A stretch of 64,000 nt of DNA, taken from contig NZ_VOLT01000003.1 in assembly GCF_007954275.1 (NCBI RefSeq), positions 310,001 through 374,000 on the forward strand, written 5' to 3'. Numbering within the stretch: position 1 is the first letter of the stretch; the number at the start of each line of letters is the position of its first letter. The position numbers and the translations under genes were made by a program. The notes below the pieces were generated by a model. That model saw only the letters and a list, made by a program, of their open reading frames with translations. It had not been told where the DNA came from and did no database searches. This DNA comes from Colwellia demingiae. GTDB taxonomy: Bacteria > Pseudomonadota > Gammaproteobacteria > Enterobacterales > Alteromonadaceae. This document shows positions 8,754 to 18,363 of the stretch, one piece after another.

Positions 8754-10277
8754 ATGGGCAATACGTCAAAAGCCTCACATGAGCAAAAAGGTGATTCTCA
8801 ACAAAATGGGAATGAACTAAATGGGGATGAATTTAGTTACCAACAAAAACATAAGCCGAGTTCAGAATTCAATAGCCGAGAAGAATATTTAGAGCACGAA
8901 TTGCAAATAATGGCGCCCAAACGCTGGCGACCTAATTTACCTTTTCGAGATTATCGATTTGAGTTAGAAGATACTATTCCAGCAATGGCAGCGACTATTG
9001 GTAAAGTGGTTATGGTGGGCGCAATAGCAGCAACCTTTGCCGCGTCTCTTGGCCTTGATAAAGGCTTTATATTAGAAAATGTCCGCTATGAATTACTGAT
9101 TGTTTCTATTTTTATCATTCTTTTCTCAGGATTTATATTACCCACAGCTAACCTAGCAGGCACTCACGGCCCGCTAATTCCACTTATTCCTATTGTGGTT
9201 GCCGCAGGTGGTCATCCTATGGCGCTTGGACTGCTCATTGGAGCCTTGGGTTTACTGTTAGCCATTAGTAAAGGCGGAAGTATGCTAGCAAACCTAACCA
9301 GTAAAGGCGTTTGTGGTGGTTTATTACTCTACCTTGGCTTTGTCGGTACCATTTCACAAGTCAATAAACTGTTCGCTTGGGCAGATGGAATAGGTATGGC
9401 ACACATTGCCTTTATCGTTATATTTTGTACGATAATTTTGTATGCATTACTTGAACATTGGGGAAAACGTTGGTTAGCAGTGCCCTTGAGTTGTTTGCTT
9501 GGCGGAACACTCGCCTTTGCTATGGGTGCGCCGTTTGAGTTTCAAACGGGTCCGGGTTTACCTAACATGAATCCTATGTATTGGTGGGGCGAAAATACCG
9601 GTTGGATGCTTGGTTTACCGACTATAGAAAGTTTTGTCGTGGTACTACCTTTTGCTATTTTAGCCGTAGCAATGTGGTCGCCTGATTTCTTAGGACATCA
9701 AGTATTTCAAAAAATTAATTACCCTGAGCGCACTGAAAAAGTACACATGAACATTGACGATACCATGACAAGTGCGTCTATCCGCCAAACCTTTGGTTCC
9801 CTGCTTGGTGGAGCAAACTTCACCTCGTCTTGGGGCACCTATATAGTACCAGCAGCTATCGCTAAGCGACCTATTCCTGCAGGCGCTTTACTCACTGCAT
9901 TGTTCTGCATCATCGCTGCGTTATGGGGTTATCCTATGGATTTGGCAATATGGCAACCCGTGCTTTGCGTGGCATTAATAGTGGGTGTATTTATCCCATT
10001 GCTTGAAGCCGGAATGGAAATGACCCGTGAGGGTAAAACAACTCAGTCTGCGGCTATTGTGGTATTTTCGTCAGCATTGGTTAACCCAGCGTTTGGTTGG
10101 GCGTTAACTATGTTGCTCGACAACCTTGGTTTGGTTGGGTGTAAAGAGCGTAGCTCAGGGCTAAGTAAAATGAGTCGTTGGGTTATTCCAAGTATTATGT
10201 TTGTTGTGTTAACAGCCGTAATGGCATCGGTAGGCATGTTACCAGGCATTCCTGCACTGATTCCAAGTTTGGGATAA
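8754..10277 (+). CDS. DUF3360 family integral membrane protein
   Basis: Polytopic inner-membrane protein of the DUF3360 family, which occurs in Vibrio, Shewanella and relatives and resembles SulP/NCS2-type anion or nucleobase permeases. A hydrophilic N-terminal tail (about 75 residues, rich in Gln, Asn and Lys) precedes roughly 11-13 hydrophobic helices. Conserved-looking segments include ANLAGTHGPLIPLIP, ISKGGSMLANL, WSPDFLGHQVFQKINYP and LLGGANFTSSWGTY. A GGA-containing ribosome binding site lies upstream of ATG 8754. Substrate unknown. It stands alone between two repeat-rich gaps. Confidence 0.85.
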   Translation: MGNTSKASHEQKGDSQQNGNELNGDEFSYQQKHKPSSEFNSREEYLEHELQIMAPKRWRPNLPFRDYRFELEDTIPAMAATIGKVVMVGAIAATFAASLGLDKGFILENVRYELLIVSIFIILFSGFILPTANLAGTHGPLIPLIPIVVAAGGHPMALGLLIGALGLLLAISKGGSMLANLTSKGVCGGLLLYLGFVGTISQVNKLFAWADGIGMAHIAFIVIFCTIILYALLEHWGKRWLAVPLSCLLGGTLAFAMGAPFEFQTGPGLPNMNPMYWWGENTGWMLGLPTIESFVVVLPFAILAVAMWSPDFLGHQVFQKINYPERTEKVHMNIDDTMTSASIRQTFGSLLGGANFTSSWGTYIVPAAIAKRPIPAGALLTALFCIIAALWGYPMDLAIWQPVLCVALIVGVFIPLLEAGMEMTREGKTTQSAAIVVFSSALVNPAFGWALTMLLDNLGLVGCKERSSGLSKMSRWVIPSIMFVVLTAVMASVGMLPGIPALIPSLG

Positions 10278-10660
10278 TAACTAAGATAAAGGGCGCTAGA
10301 CGCGTCCTTATCTCATAATCCTCTCGATCGCCCGCACTGTTTGGTGTCGCGGTGGCGACCACACGAAAAGGGGAACGACCGCTAAGCTCGTGGTAATAGT
10401 CGTCCATGAACAGCGGCAGCCCTCGACGTCAGGACAATATGCTCCTATATTGTCTAATAAGTTACATCCATGTAACGTGTGTCTCGAGTCGAGATCTACC
10501 TTTGCTAGTTGGTGATTGAGTTGCTGAGATGGGATTTGCAGCTCTTTTATGCTTAACTTATCGGCATAATGCTTGTGTATTACCTATTCTTTGATATTTA
10601 GCTCTACCTATTGAGTACATGCGATTATAATGGCGACTTTTTAAATACGAGTAGTATCAG
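10278..10660. other. Intergenic region filled by structured GC-rich repeat
   Basis: No gene is seen. Most of the 383 bp is the repeat block described at 10346-10542. The remainder is AT-rich and presumably carries the sulfotransferase promoter. Confidence 0.6.
10346..10542 (+). repeat. GC-rich structured repeat, upstream copy
   Basis: It starts with the near-palindrome GTCGCGGTGGCGAC (10346-10359) and continues with CACGAAAAGGGGAACGACCGCT. Later blocks are CCATGAACAGCGGCAGCCCT, CGAGTCGAGATCTACC and GCTAGTTGGTGATTGA. All these blocks recur in the same order at 11563-11885, on the other side of the sulfotransferase gene. The block is far richer in G+C than the surrounding DNA. Confidence 0.8.
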
Positions 10661-11296
10661 ATGTCTAAAATATTTATTATTGGCTTGCCTAGAACGGGCA
10701 CTACCAGTATTAGTGTTGCACTATTAGAACTAGGCTTAGCTGTAGCTCATACCGCGTTTACCAAGCGTACGTTTGAAGTGGCGGATGCGATATCTGATTC
10801 CCCCTGTTTTAGCGATTATCAACAGTTAGATGGTTTATTTCCCAAGGCTAAATTTATCTACTTAACAAGAGACATGGATAAATGGCTCCCTTCGATTACC
10901 ATGTTACTTGAAAAGATGGCGGCTCATTTAGAACCGAAAACGGGGCGATTTAATCCCATTTTAAAACGCAGTTTTCATGATACATTCTCTGTCGAATTGC
11001 CTTTAAACTATCATGAATTAAGCGATTGCTATGAGCGTCATCAGCAAATGGTTTATTCGTATTTTGAAGGGAGAGATAACTTATTGACGATAGATATAAG
11101 TGAGCAAGGTAGTTTACTGAAAATGAAACAGTTTTTAGAAATGGAAGAGGAGGGAAGTATAGATTTCCCTAAACTTAATGTCGGTCGCAATGTAGCTAAC
11201 TGGAAAGACTATAAACACCCGAATAAAATAAGCTCTAACTTAGCTGGCGTAGATCATAGAAAATACTTTGATTTTTATTACGCGGCTAACAAGTAA
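10661..11296 (+). CDS. Sulfotransferase family protein
   Basis: Predicted PAPS-dependent sulfotransferase. The N-terminal GLPRTGTTS is the 5'-phosphosulfate-binding loop typical of the family. YLTRDMDKWLPS matches the 3'-phosphate-binding helix region. At 211 residues it is near the length of the small Sulfotransfer_4-type bacterial enzymes. The acceptor is unknown; a cell-surface glycan or small metabolite is possible. The gene is alone and is bracketed by direct copies of a GC-rich structured repeat, which hints that it arrived as a unit or that repeats accumulated around it. Confidence 0.82.
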   Translation: MSKIFIIGLPRTGTTSISVALLELGLAVAHTAFTKRTFEVADAISDSPCFSDYQQLDGLFPKAKFIYLTRDMDKWLPSITMLLEKMAAHLEPKTGRFNPILKRSFHDTFSVELPLNYHELSDCYERHQQMVYSYFEGRDNLLTIDISEQGSLLKMKQFLEMEEEGSIDFPKLNVGRNVANWKDYKHPNKISSNLAGVDHRKYFDFYYAANK

Positions 11297-11489
11297 TCCG
11301 CTACTCAGAAGTTAGACAAACATCGAGAAAAACTCCTACTTGATTGTCTGATAACTGCCTATCAATGCCATTAACTTAAGCATTTAACATATACGTTTAT
11401 AATTCATTGGGTACTTATTTGTTTTGTTTCTACGGTCTAGAAGTAAACAAGGACACTCAAACAACTAGGACACTCGCTCATAAAACATT

Positions 11490-11760
11490 AATCCCCAGAG
11501 CGCCCACTATTTATCTTTCATGTGGTTAACTGATAGGTTTGGAGTTTGATTTCCTGCTTGACGTCGCGGTGGCGACGGCACGAAAAGGGGAACAACCGCT
11601 CCGCTCCCCTTTTCAATCCCCAGAGCGTCCACTCTTTATCTGTCATGTGATTAATTGATAGGCTTGGAGTTTGATTTTCTGTTTGACGTCGCGGTGGCAC
11701 CGCACCCAAGGGGCGACGTACCGCCGCGCCTCCCCTTGGAACCCCTGCGACGCCCTACTC
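11490..11760 (+). repeat. Two tandem units of about 125 bp, each with a stem-loop
   Basis: Unit 1 begins ATCCCCAGAGCG at 11491 and unit 2 begins ATCCCCAGAGCG at 11616. Both continue through GATAGG-TTGGAGTTTGATTT into GACGTCGCGGTGGC. Each unit then has its own hairpin: AAAAGGGG (11583-11590) with CCCCTTTT (11606-11613) in unit 1, and CCAAGGGG with CCCCTTGG in unit 2. The hairpin stems differ in sequence but keep their pairing, which suggests structure is what is maintained. Confidence 0.75.
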
Positions 11761-11768
11761 AGCAGAAC

Positions 11769-11885
11769 ATTCAATCACCAACTAGCGTAAACCACGATAC
11801 CTGCCGATTTATCATCCATGAACAACGGCAGCCCTCGACGTCGTGTCTCGGGTCGAGGTCTACCTTTGCTAGTTGGTGATTGAAT
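11769..11885. repeat. 18-bp perfect inverted repeat enclosing nested hairpin
   Basis: ATTCAATCACCAACTAGC (11769-11786) is the exact reverse complement of GCTAGTTGGTGATTGAAT (11868-11885). Beyond the perfect arms, CTCAGCA on the left pairs with TGCTGAG on the right across a 4-base bulge. Inside, CCTCGAC pairs with GTCGAGG. Confidence 0.85.
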
Positions 11886-12050
11886 TGCTGAGATGGGAAT
11901 GGAAGACTTTGGATGCTCTGTTTTATCAAACTAATAGTAGAGCTTTTTACTCGTTAGAAATTACACAAGATCAACAAGCGCTAAGTCTGCTTGAACAAAC
12001 GCTGAAATGAATGAAAGTGTTCACGTATGTTCATCATGGATGATGAACAA
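11868..12050 (+). repeat. Copy of dispersed intergenic repeat ending in TTCATCA hairpin
   Basis: It shares ordered blocks with 8331-8520 and its left end with 10502-10542. It ends in the hairpin TGTTCATCA (12028-12036), TGGA loop, TGATGAACA (12041-12049), the same core as at 781-810. Confidence 0.75.
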
Positions 12051-12129
12051 AGCGATGTAGTGCATGGATGCACGTTCAGCGCTGTTACGTCGAATACACT
12101 TGAGTGAATTGAAGAATACGTTTGTTAGC

Positions 12130-12194
12130 AGCGCCGGGGGATTCCAAAGGGGTCTCGGCGTTTAGCCCCCTTTGGGTGTCGTCGCCACCGCGAC
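12130..12194 (-). repeat. Inverted copy of the GC-rich stem-loop
   Basis: Read on the minus strand it starts GTCGCGGTGGCGAC and continues through CACCCAAAGGGGG and CCCCTTTGGAA to CCCCCGGCGC. This is the same layout as the second tandem unit at 11688-11760, in the opposite orientation. It lies 26 bp from the end of the DUF3644 gene. Confidence 0.75.
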
Positions 12195-12220
12195 AAATTA
12201 AATAAATAGACTCTGCTTCA

Positions 12221-13414
12221 TTAATTCTTAATTACTTTACTTGGTAATGATTTCTGTAACCAATTAGGTTGTGTTAAGTTTTTCACAAACCATTCTATAA
12301 ACACTGCAGAATAGCGAGGTCTGTCAGTCAAATCAAAATATTCAGTTCTATTTTTAATTTTGTGTTTTTTAACCACAGCTCGAAATGAATAATTGGTAAT
12401 AACACTTAAGGATTGCTTTTCATTAATCTCATTGATTGCAGATTTTTCATAAAATGGATGTGTTATTTTTAAGTTCTTTGGTCGATCGACAAAAACTGTA
12501 TGTGTACCATCAGGTCCTGTACCAAAAGTTAAATCTCCAACCCCTGGCTTTTTTGTAAGTGCCAATTTGTATTCAATATGAATAGCAAAACGATTCGACT
12601 TATGTTTTTTTTCTAGTTTTTTAAATTTTTCCAAAAAATGATTTACTTGAACAGCTGTTTTATTTCCATATTCCTCTTTAACCAATGCAATGTCAGGTTC
12701 TGGACCATCAATAACTAAACTCAACATTCCTACACTTTGGTCAGCTAGAGGCGCATATCCTTCTTGATGAGCAAACTCCTCTTGGTAAAGCAGAACAGTA
12801 GTCTGGAATAATCTGGATAATTGAGGCTGAATTTCAGGAAGTAAGAGGTGTATAGCATCATTTCTTAATGATATTAATTGATTCAAGTTATCTTTATCTG
12901 CACTGTCATTTGGATACTTATAATTTACAGCTTCACTGATTGGAATACTTTTTCCATCAGAATCGATTAACGAGTCAAAACCTTTAGATTTCAAAACTTG
13001 AGACTTCAATAATAGTTCCCAAGCATTTGTCATCATAATAGTGAAAGCTTCTACTCTATTTTCTAAGCTTGGCCTATTGTAAACCTCTAAAGCAACAGTG
13101 AAGGCATTCAAGCTTCTTTTTATGAGTTTATTGTATAGTTTCTGATCATCTGTCAATATCTTCGCTTGAATACTTTGAGAAGTGATTCTCAAAAAGTCAT
13201 CATCACTAATAGACAGTAGACCTTGACTATACAAATTGGGTCTTTTTTTTTGAAATACAAACTTTCCTTTTAAGTGTTCACTAACAAACTTGCGTATTGA
13301 ATCAACTTTATAACCTGTGGCTTTAGCTGTTTCAGCGTACGTAAAAGTTTGATTAAGCTTTTCTTTTTCTCTAAAGAAACTCAAAATATTGTGCCGTTTA
13401 TCTTGTTTCGTCAT
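12221..13414 (-). CDS. DUF3644 protein with HEPN-type RNase motif
   Basis: Protein of 397 residues. The first 65 residues look like a helix-turn-helix (YAETAKATGYKVDSIRKFV). The central part (about 95-215) matches DUF3644, with NRPSLENRVEAFTIMMTNAWELLLK and R184-N-D-A-I-H189. That is the R-N-x3-H form of the R-x4-6-H motif of HEPN ribonucleases, many of which act in toxin or anti-phage systems. The C-terminal third is unrecognised. No partner gene is adjacent. It lies at the edge of a repeat-rich region beside core gcv genes, a typical accessory position. A defence or toxin role is inferred, not shown. Confidence 0.72.
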   Translation of the reverse strand: MTKQDKRHNILSFFREKEKLNQTFTYAETAKATGYKVDSIRKFVSEHLKGKFVFQKKRPNLYSQGLLSISDDDFLRITSQSIQAKILTDDQKLYNKLIKRSLNAFTVALEVYNRPSLENRVEAFTIMMTNAWELLLKSQVLKSKGFDSLIDSDGKSIPISEAVNYKYPNDSADKDNLNQLISLRNDAIHLLLPEIQPQLSRLFQTTVLLYQEEFAHQEGYAPLADQSVGMLSLVIDGPEPDIALVKEEYGNKTAVQVNHFLEKFKKLEKKHKSNRFAIHIEYKLALTKKPGVGDLTFGTGPDGTHTVFVDRPKNLKITHPFYEKSAINEINEKQSLSVITNYSFRAVVKKHKIKNRTEYFDLTDRPRYSAVFIEWFVKNLTQPNWLQKSLPSKVIKN

Positions 13415-13501
13415 GAATCTCTGTCCTTGAGCTTAATATGTGTGTTTTAGGCTAAGACCTGCTTTAATAAAACCTATAAATAACATTACACACAAAAACA
13501 A

Positions 13502-13527
13502 AAAAAGCGAGCCGAAGCTCGCTTTTT
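13502..13527 (-). terminator. Intrinsic terminator after gcvP
   Basis: The stem AAAAAGCGAGC (13502-13512) pairs with GCTCGCTTTTT (13517-13527) around a CGAA tetraloop. A T-run follows on the minus strand, just past the gcvP stop. Confidence 0.92.
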
Positions 13528-13549
13528 ATTATTCTATATCAACTAGTTA

Positions 13550-16447
13550 CTAGTCAATGTAGCTTTCAATTGGAGGACATGAACAAATTAAATTTCTGTC
13601 TCCGAATACATCATCAATACGGTTAACAGTTGGCCAGAATTTGTTAGCCGCTACTGCTGCTACCGGGAATACTGCTTCTTGAATCGAGTAAGCACGATCC
13701 CATGGTTCAGTAATATCCGCTAGTGTATGTGGTGCATTGTGTAGTGGGTTGTTATCTGCTGTCCACTCACCTGATTCAACTTTACGTACTTCATCACGAA
13801 TACAAACCATTGCTTCGATGAAACGATCAAGCTCAACTTTAGATTCTGATTCCGTTGGTTCAATCATGAACGTGCCCGCTACTGGGAACGACATAGTTGG
13901 AGAATGGAAACCGTAATCCATTAAGCGTTTAGCCATATCAACTTCAGTAACACCTGATGAAGCTTTAAGTGGACGTAAATCAACAATACATTCGTGTGCA
14001 ACACGACCGTTTTTACCTGAATATAAAATTGGGTAATGTTCGCTTAATTTTTTCGATACGTAGTTAGCATTAGTAATTGCGTATTTAGTTGCGTCAGTAA
14101 CACCTTTTTTACCTAACAAGGCAATGTAAAGGTAAGTGATAGGTAAAATACTAGCACTACCGAAAGGAGCTGATGAAACCGCGCCATTACCTTTAGTTGC
14201 TTCATCTACGTTAATTAACGCATGATCTGGCAAGAATGGTGCTAAGTGAGACTTAACGCCAATAGGTCCCATACCTGGGCCGCCGCCGCCATGTGGAATA
14301 GCGAATGTTTTGTGCAAGTTAAGGTGAGAAACATCAGCACCGATGAAACCTGGTGATGTTAAACCTACTTGAGCATTCATGTTCGCGCCATCAAGATAAA
14401 CTTGGCCGCCATTGTCATGAATAATGTTACAAATTTCTGCAATCGTTGTTTCATATACACCGTGTGTAGACGGGTAAGTGATCATGATACATGCAAGGTT
14501 GTCTGCTAACTCTTCAGCTTTCGCTTTTAAGTCGGCCATATCAACGTTACCTTCTTTATCACAAGCAACGATAACAATTTTCATATCAACCATCATTGCT
14601 GATGCTGGGTTTGTACCGTGAGCAGATGCTGGAATTAAACAAATGTTACGATGCGAGTCACCACGGCTTTCGTGATACTTGCTGATAGCGATTAAGCCAG
14701 CATATTCACCTTGAGCACCTGAGTTAGGTTGCATTGACATTTTGTCGTAGCCCGTTAACTCAACTAACCATTTAGCTAGCTCATCAATCATTGCCTTGTA
14801 ACCTTGTGCTTGGTCAACTGGTGCAAATGGATGCATGTTAGCAAATTCAGGCCATGATACTGGGATCATCTGTGCTGTTGCATTTAACTTCATCGTACAA
14901 GAACCTAAAGAAATCATTGAGTGGTTCAATGCTAAATCTTTGTTTTCAAGACGTTTGATATAACGAAGCATTTCTGTTTCGCTGTGGTACGAGTTAAATA
15001 CTGGGTGAGTTAAGATTGCTGACTCACGTACTAATGACGCTGGAATTGATGAGTGACCAGAAGCAACAATTTGGTCATCAAGGTCGTTCACGTCTAAACC
15101 GTGACCTTCACCTAATAAGATATCAAAAAGTTGTGCTACGTTTTTACGTGTAGTGGTTTCATCTAATGCAATTGAGATTTGACCGTCAACATCTGTGCGG
15201 AAGTTAGCGTTAGCCGCTAATGCACGCGCAACGATTTCATCTTTGTTATCAACGTTAAACGTTAATGTATCGAAGTAGTTAGCATGAACAGCTGTTAAGC
15301 CTTTAGTTGCTGTACCTAAACATAAAATGTCAGCTAGACGGTGAATGCGGTTAGCAATAGTTTTTAAACCTTGAGGACCGTGATAAACCGCGTAGAACGC
15401 TGCCATGTTGGCAAGTAATACTTGTGCTGTACAAACGTTTGAGTTGGCTTTTTCACGACGTATATGTTGCTCACGTGTTTGCATAGCCATACGTAGTGCG
15501 TTTTTACCGCGAGTATCTTTTGAAACACCAATGATACGACCAGGTAATGAACGTTTGTACTTATCTAATGTAGTGAAGAATGCAGCGTGTGGACCACCGT
15601 AACCCATTGGAACACCAAAACGTTGGCTTGAACCAATAACAGCATCTGCGCCTAATTCACCAGGAGACTTTAATAATACTAAGCTCATGATGTCAGCAGC
15701 TACTGCAACAATACCTTTATTGTCATGAATTTTAGCAATCAATTCACTTAAATCTGTTACTTGACCTGAGGCGCCAGGGTATTGGATAAGTGCGCCGAAA
15801 ATGTCGTGTTCTGCAGCATCTGCAGCTGGAGCAACAACAATGTCAAAACCAAACATTTCTGCACGTTGCTTAACAACGTCAATAGTTTGTGGGTAAACAT
15901 CATCTGAGATAAAGAATAAGTTTGATTTTTTGTTTTTAGAAACACGTTTGGCTAATGCCATGGCTTCTGCTGCTGCAGTACCTTCATCCAATAATGAAGC
16001 TGAAGCTAGCTCTAGACCTGTAAGGTCTATACACATTTGTTGGTAGTTTAATAATGACTCTAAACGACCTTGAGCAATTTCTGGCTGGTACGGCGTGTAC
16101 GCTGTATACCAACCTGGATTTTCTAGTACGTTACGTAAAATAACGTTCGGAGTTAAGGTACCGAAATAACCTAAACCGATATAAGTGTCGTTCACTTTAT
16201 TTAAGCTAGCTACGGCTTTTAAATCTGCCAATGCTTGTACTTCAGTTTTACTTTCTTCAACATTTGGAAGATCGGCAAGACGAATATCGCTTGGTACGAT
16301 TTCATCAATTAACGCATCAACAGATTCTACGCCAAGGTCATTTAGCATGGCTTGAGTTTCTGATTCACTAGGGCCAATATGGCGACGGATAAAATCTTGA
16401 GTTTGCTCTAACTCAGCTAATGAGTTAACAGTTGCTTTTGAAGTCAT
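13550..16447 (-). CDS. gcvP: Glycine dehydrogenase (decarboxylating), P protein
   Basis: P protein of the glycine cleavage system. It decarboxylates glycine with pyridoxal phosphate and passes the aminomethyl group to the lipoyl arm of GcvH. At 965 residues it is the single-chain form with two homologous halves. The PLP-lysine region [19 protein letters not shown] lies in the second half, and the N-terminus ([12 protein letters not shown]) is typical. It is the last of three gcv genes on this strand but lies 275 bp after gcvH, with a hairpin in the gap, so its expression may be adjusted separately. The order gcvT-gcvH-gcvP is the conserved one. Confidence 0.98.
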   Translation of the reverse strand: MTSKATVNSLAELEQTQDFIRRHIGPSESETQAMLNDLGVESVDALIDEIVPSDIRLADLPNVEESKTEVQALADLKAVASLNKVNDTYIGLGYFGTLTPNVILRNVLENPGWYTAYTPYQPEIAQGRLESLLNYQQMCIDLTGLELASASLLDEGTAAAEAMALAKRVSKNKKSNLFFISDDVYPQTIDVVKQRAEMFGFDIVVAPAADAAEHDIFGALIQYPGASGQVTDLSELIAKIHDNKGIVAVAADIMSLVLLKSPGELGADAVIGSSQRFGVPMGYGGPHAAFFTTLDKYKRSLPGRIIGVSKDTRGKNALRMAMQTREQHIRREKANSNVCTAQVLLANMAAFYAVYHGPQGLKTIANRIHRLADILCLGTATKGLTAVHANYFDTLTFNVDNKDEIVARALAANANFRTDVDGQISIALDETTTRKNVAQLFDILLGEGHGLDVNDLDDQIVASGHSSIPASLVRESAILTHPVFNSYHSETEMLRYIKRLENKDLALNHSMISLGSCTMKLNATAQMIPVSWPEFANMHPFAPVDQAQGYKAMIDELAKWLVELTGYDKMSMQPNSGAQGEYAGLIAISKYHESRGDSHRNICLIPASAHGTNPASAMMVDMKIVIVACDKEGNVDMADLKAKAEELADNLACIMITYPSTHGVYETTIAEICNIIHDNGGQVYLDGANMNAQVGLTSPGFIGADVSHLNLHKTFAIPHGGGGPGMGPIGVKSHLAPFLPDHALINVDEATKGNGAVSSAPFGSASILPITYLYIALLGKKGVTDATKYAITNANYVSKKLSEHYPILYSGKNGRVAHECIVDLRPLKASSGVTEVDMAKRLMDYGFHSPTMSFPVAGTFMIEPTESESKVELDRFIEAMVCIRDEVRKVESGEWTADNNPLHNAPHTLADITEPWDRAYSIQEAVFPVAAVAANKFWPTVNRIDDVFGDRNLICSCPPIESYID

Positions 16448-16490
16448 AAAAGTTTCACTTAAATAAATTGTACTAATCTAGAATAAAAGA

Positions 16491-16519
16491 AAGCCTCAAA
16501 CCTAATTAGTGAGAGGCTT
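16491..16519 (-). promoter_or_regulatory. Terminator-like hairpin in gcvP leader
   Basis: AAGCCTC (16491-16497) pairs with GAGGCTT (16513-16519). On the minus strand the stem is followed by a T-rich stretch about 44 bases before the gcvP start. It could attenuate read-through from gcvTH or end the gcvTH transcript. Confidence 0.5.
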
Positions 16520-16547
16520 AATATTAAGAACTAATTTTTTAGCTAAG

Positions 16548-16722
16548 GTAATCAATGTTTAGGCAGTGTCGCCTAAATCTGATAAGGGAAGCTAAAATTT
16601 TTTCGTAAACAATCGGCTTTTAGGCAAGGCGCTAAAATTATGAGTCTATTGAACTTAGTAAACTAAGTAATTTAGACGAGTAATAAAAGCAACGCCGCTT
16701 AAACGCTGAATGTGACCGAAAA
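16548..16722 (-). repeat. Repeat-like block between gcvH and gcvP
   Basis: The block contains TTTTAGGCAAGGCGCTAAA and, further on, AACGCCGCTTAAACGC. It resembles the central part of the TATACCC-ended MITE family (TTTAGGCAAGGC ... AACACAGCATAAAGCG), but it lacks the terminal repeats. It probably represents a related or decayed element lying inside the gcv operon. Confidence 0.45.
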
Positions 16723-17112
16723 TTAATCTTCGTCGATAGAGTTCTTATAACCTTCGGCATCAAGTAAGTTTTCTAACTCACTTACATCGTCAAGTTTAAC
16801 TTGAAATAACCAACCTTCACCAAAAGCGTCAGAGTTAAGTAACTCTGGAGCGTCTTCAAGTGCTTCGTTGATTGCAACAACGGTACCTGAAACTGGTGCG
16901 TAAATGTCTGAAGCTGCTTTTACTGATTCTGCAACTGCAACATCATCACCAACACTGATTGAATCATCAACGTCAGGTAATTCAACAAATACCATATCAC
17001 CTAAAAGGCCTTGGGCATGTTCACTGATACCAACTGTAGCGATACCGTCACTGTCAACGCGAACCCATTCGTGTGAAGTTGCATATTTTAATTCTGAAGG
17101 AATGTTGCTCAT
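16723..17112 (-). CDS. gcvH: Glycine cleavage system H protein
   Basis: Small lipoyl carrier that shuttles the aminomethyl group from GcvP to GcvT. Its 129 residues match the family length. The lipoylation site is Lys65 in [13 protein letters not shown], and the N-terminus (YATSHEWV) is standard. An AGGAAA ribosome binding site precedes ATG 17112. It lies 130 bp downstream of gcvT and 275 bp upstream of gcvP on the same strand. Confidence 0.98.
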   Translation of the reverse strand: MSNIPSELKYATSHEWVRVDSDGIATVGISEHAQGLLGDMVFVELPDVDDSISVGDDVAVAESVKAASDIYAPVSGTVVAINEALEDAPELLNSDAFGEGWLFQVKLDDVSELENLLDAEGYKNSIDED

Positions 17113-17242
17113 TTTTATTTTTCCTGTTTAAAATTTTAATTTTTTTAGAATAAAGTAACCACGTTTTCACGTTAAGTTACTCTGTAGAATAATTATTTAG
17201 ATTAGCTACTCTATAATATAGAACATCTAATTTAATTTTCAA

Positions 17243-18331
17243 TTAGAAAACTTTTTTGCCGTTACGAACGAAACTAGGTTTTGTAACCTGAACTTTAATC
17301 AGTTTTTTACGCATTTCAACTTCGACTGTATCGCCTACTTTCACGCTACGTGGAACACGTGCTAAAGCAACACTGTGGCCTAACGTTGGCGAGAAAGTTC
17401 CAGAAGTAATTTCACCATTGCCAAATTCAGTCACTACAACTTGGTGTGAACGAAGCACACCTTTTTCTTCTAGTACTAAACCAACAAGCTTAGGTTGATC
17501 ACCCGCTGCTTTTTGTGCTGTTAATACGTCACGACCGATAAAGTCACGGTCTGTAGGTTCCCAGCTGATTGTCCACGCCATGTTAGCGGCTAATGGAGAA
17601 ACAGTTTCGTCCATATCTAAACCGTAAAGGTTCATGCCAGCTTCTAAGCGTAGTGTATCACGAGCACCTAGACCACAAGGAACTACACCTTCGTCTAATA
17701 GCTTTTGCCAAAAATCTTCAGCTGAACTGTTTGGTACTATAATTTCGTAACCGTCTTCACCAGTATAACCTGTAGTGGCAATAAATAAATCACCTACTTG
17801 CACACCAAAGAATGGTTTCATGCCTTCAACAGCTTCAATTTGCTCTGCTGTTAATAGTTTAGCTACTTTTGCTTTCGCTTCTGGGCCCTGCACGGCAAGC
17901 ATGCCAAATTCAGGACGTTCAGTGATAGTGATATCAAAACCTGTAGATTGCTTAGTCATCCAAGCAAGATCTTTTACACGTGTAGCTGAGTTAACAACTA
18001 AACGGTAATCAGTATCTGAGAAGAAGTAGATGATTAAATCATCAATCACGCCGCCTTCTTCGTTTAACATACCTGTGTATAACGCTTTACCCGGTGTTGC
18101 TAACTTAGCAACATCGTTAATCACTAAACGACGTAAGAAAGTTTTTGCATCTGCGCCTTGCACATCAACAATCGTCATGTGTGAAACATCAAACATGCCG
18201 GCATCGGTTCTTACTGCGTGATGCTCTTCAATTTGAGAGCCGTAGTTGATAGGCATATCCCAGCCAAAGAAATCAACCATTTTTGCGCCTGAAGCTAAAT
18301 GCTTTGCATGTAATACTGTTTTATTAGTCAT
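17243..18331 (-). CDS. gcvT: Aminomethyltransferase, glycine cleavage T protein
   Basis: T protein that releases ammonia from the GcvH-bound intermediate and forms 5,10-methylene-tetrahydrofolate. Visible family segments are [31 protein letters not shown] and [19 protein letters not shown] place the start at ATG 18331 (362 residues): AGGTGG lies 5 bases upstream, while the in-frame GTG at 18340 is part of that ribosome binding site. It is first in the gcv cluster, with its own near-consensus promoter. Confidence 0.97.
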   Translation of the reverse strand: MTNKTVLHAKHLASGAKMVDFFGWDMPINYGSQIEEHHAVRTDAGMFDVSHMTIVDVQGADAKTFLRRLVINDVAKLATPGKALYTGMLNEEGGVIDDLIIYFFSDTDYRLVVNSATRVKDLAWMTKQSTGFDITITERPEFGMLAVQGPEAKAKVAKLLTAEQIEAVEGMKPFFGVQVGDLFIATTGYTGEDGYEIIVPNSSAEDFWQKLLDEGVVPCGLGARDTLRLEAGMNLYGLDMDETVSPLAANMAWTISWEPTDRDFIGRDVLTAQKAAGDQPKLVGLVLEEKGVLRSHQVVVTEFGNGEITSGTFSPTLGHSVALARVPRSVKVGDTVEVEMRKKLIKVQVTKPSFVRNGKKVF

Positions 18332-18363
18332 GTGTTCCACCTAAGAATTTACAAAGTTAACTG

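Larger units (their letters stand above)
11297..12220. other. Repeat-rich region between sulfotransferase and DUF3644 genes
   Basis: These 924 bp contain no credible gene. They hold a two-unit tandem repeat (11490-11760), a large inverted repeat (11769-11885), a copy of the dispersed intergenic repeat (11868-12050), and an inverted copy of the GC-rich stem-loop (12130-12194). Short open frames across the repeats have unlike compositions and no ribosome binding sites. Confidence 0.75.

Noticed and set aside
11518..11879. Short open frames on both strands across the GC-rich repeats
   Set aside because: Their composition follows the repeat units, they overlap each other, and no start signals are seen.
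10346..12194. Integron attC sites around the sulfotransferase gene
   Set aside because: The stem-loops lack the paired RYYYAAC and GTTRRRY core sites, and there is no integrase gene in the window.
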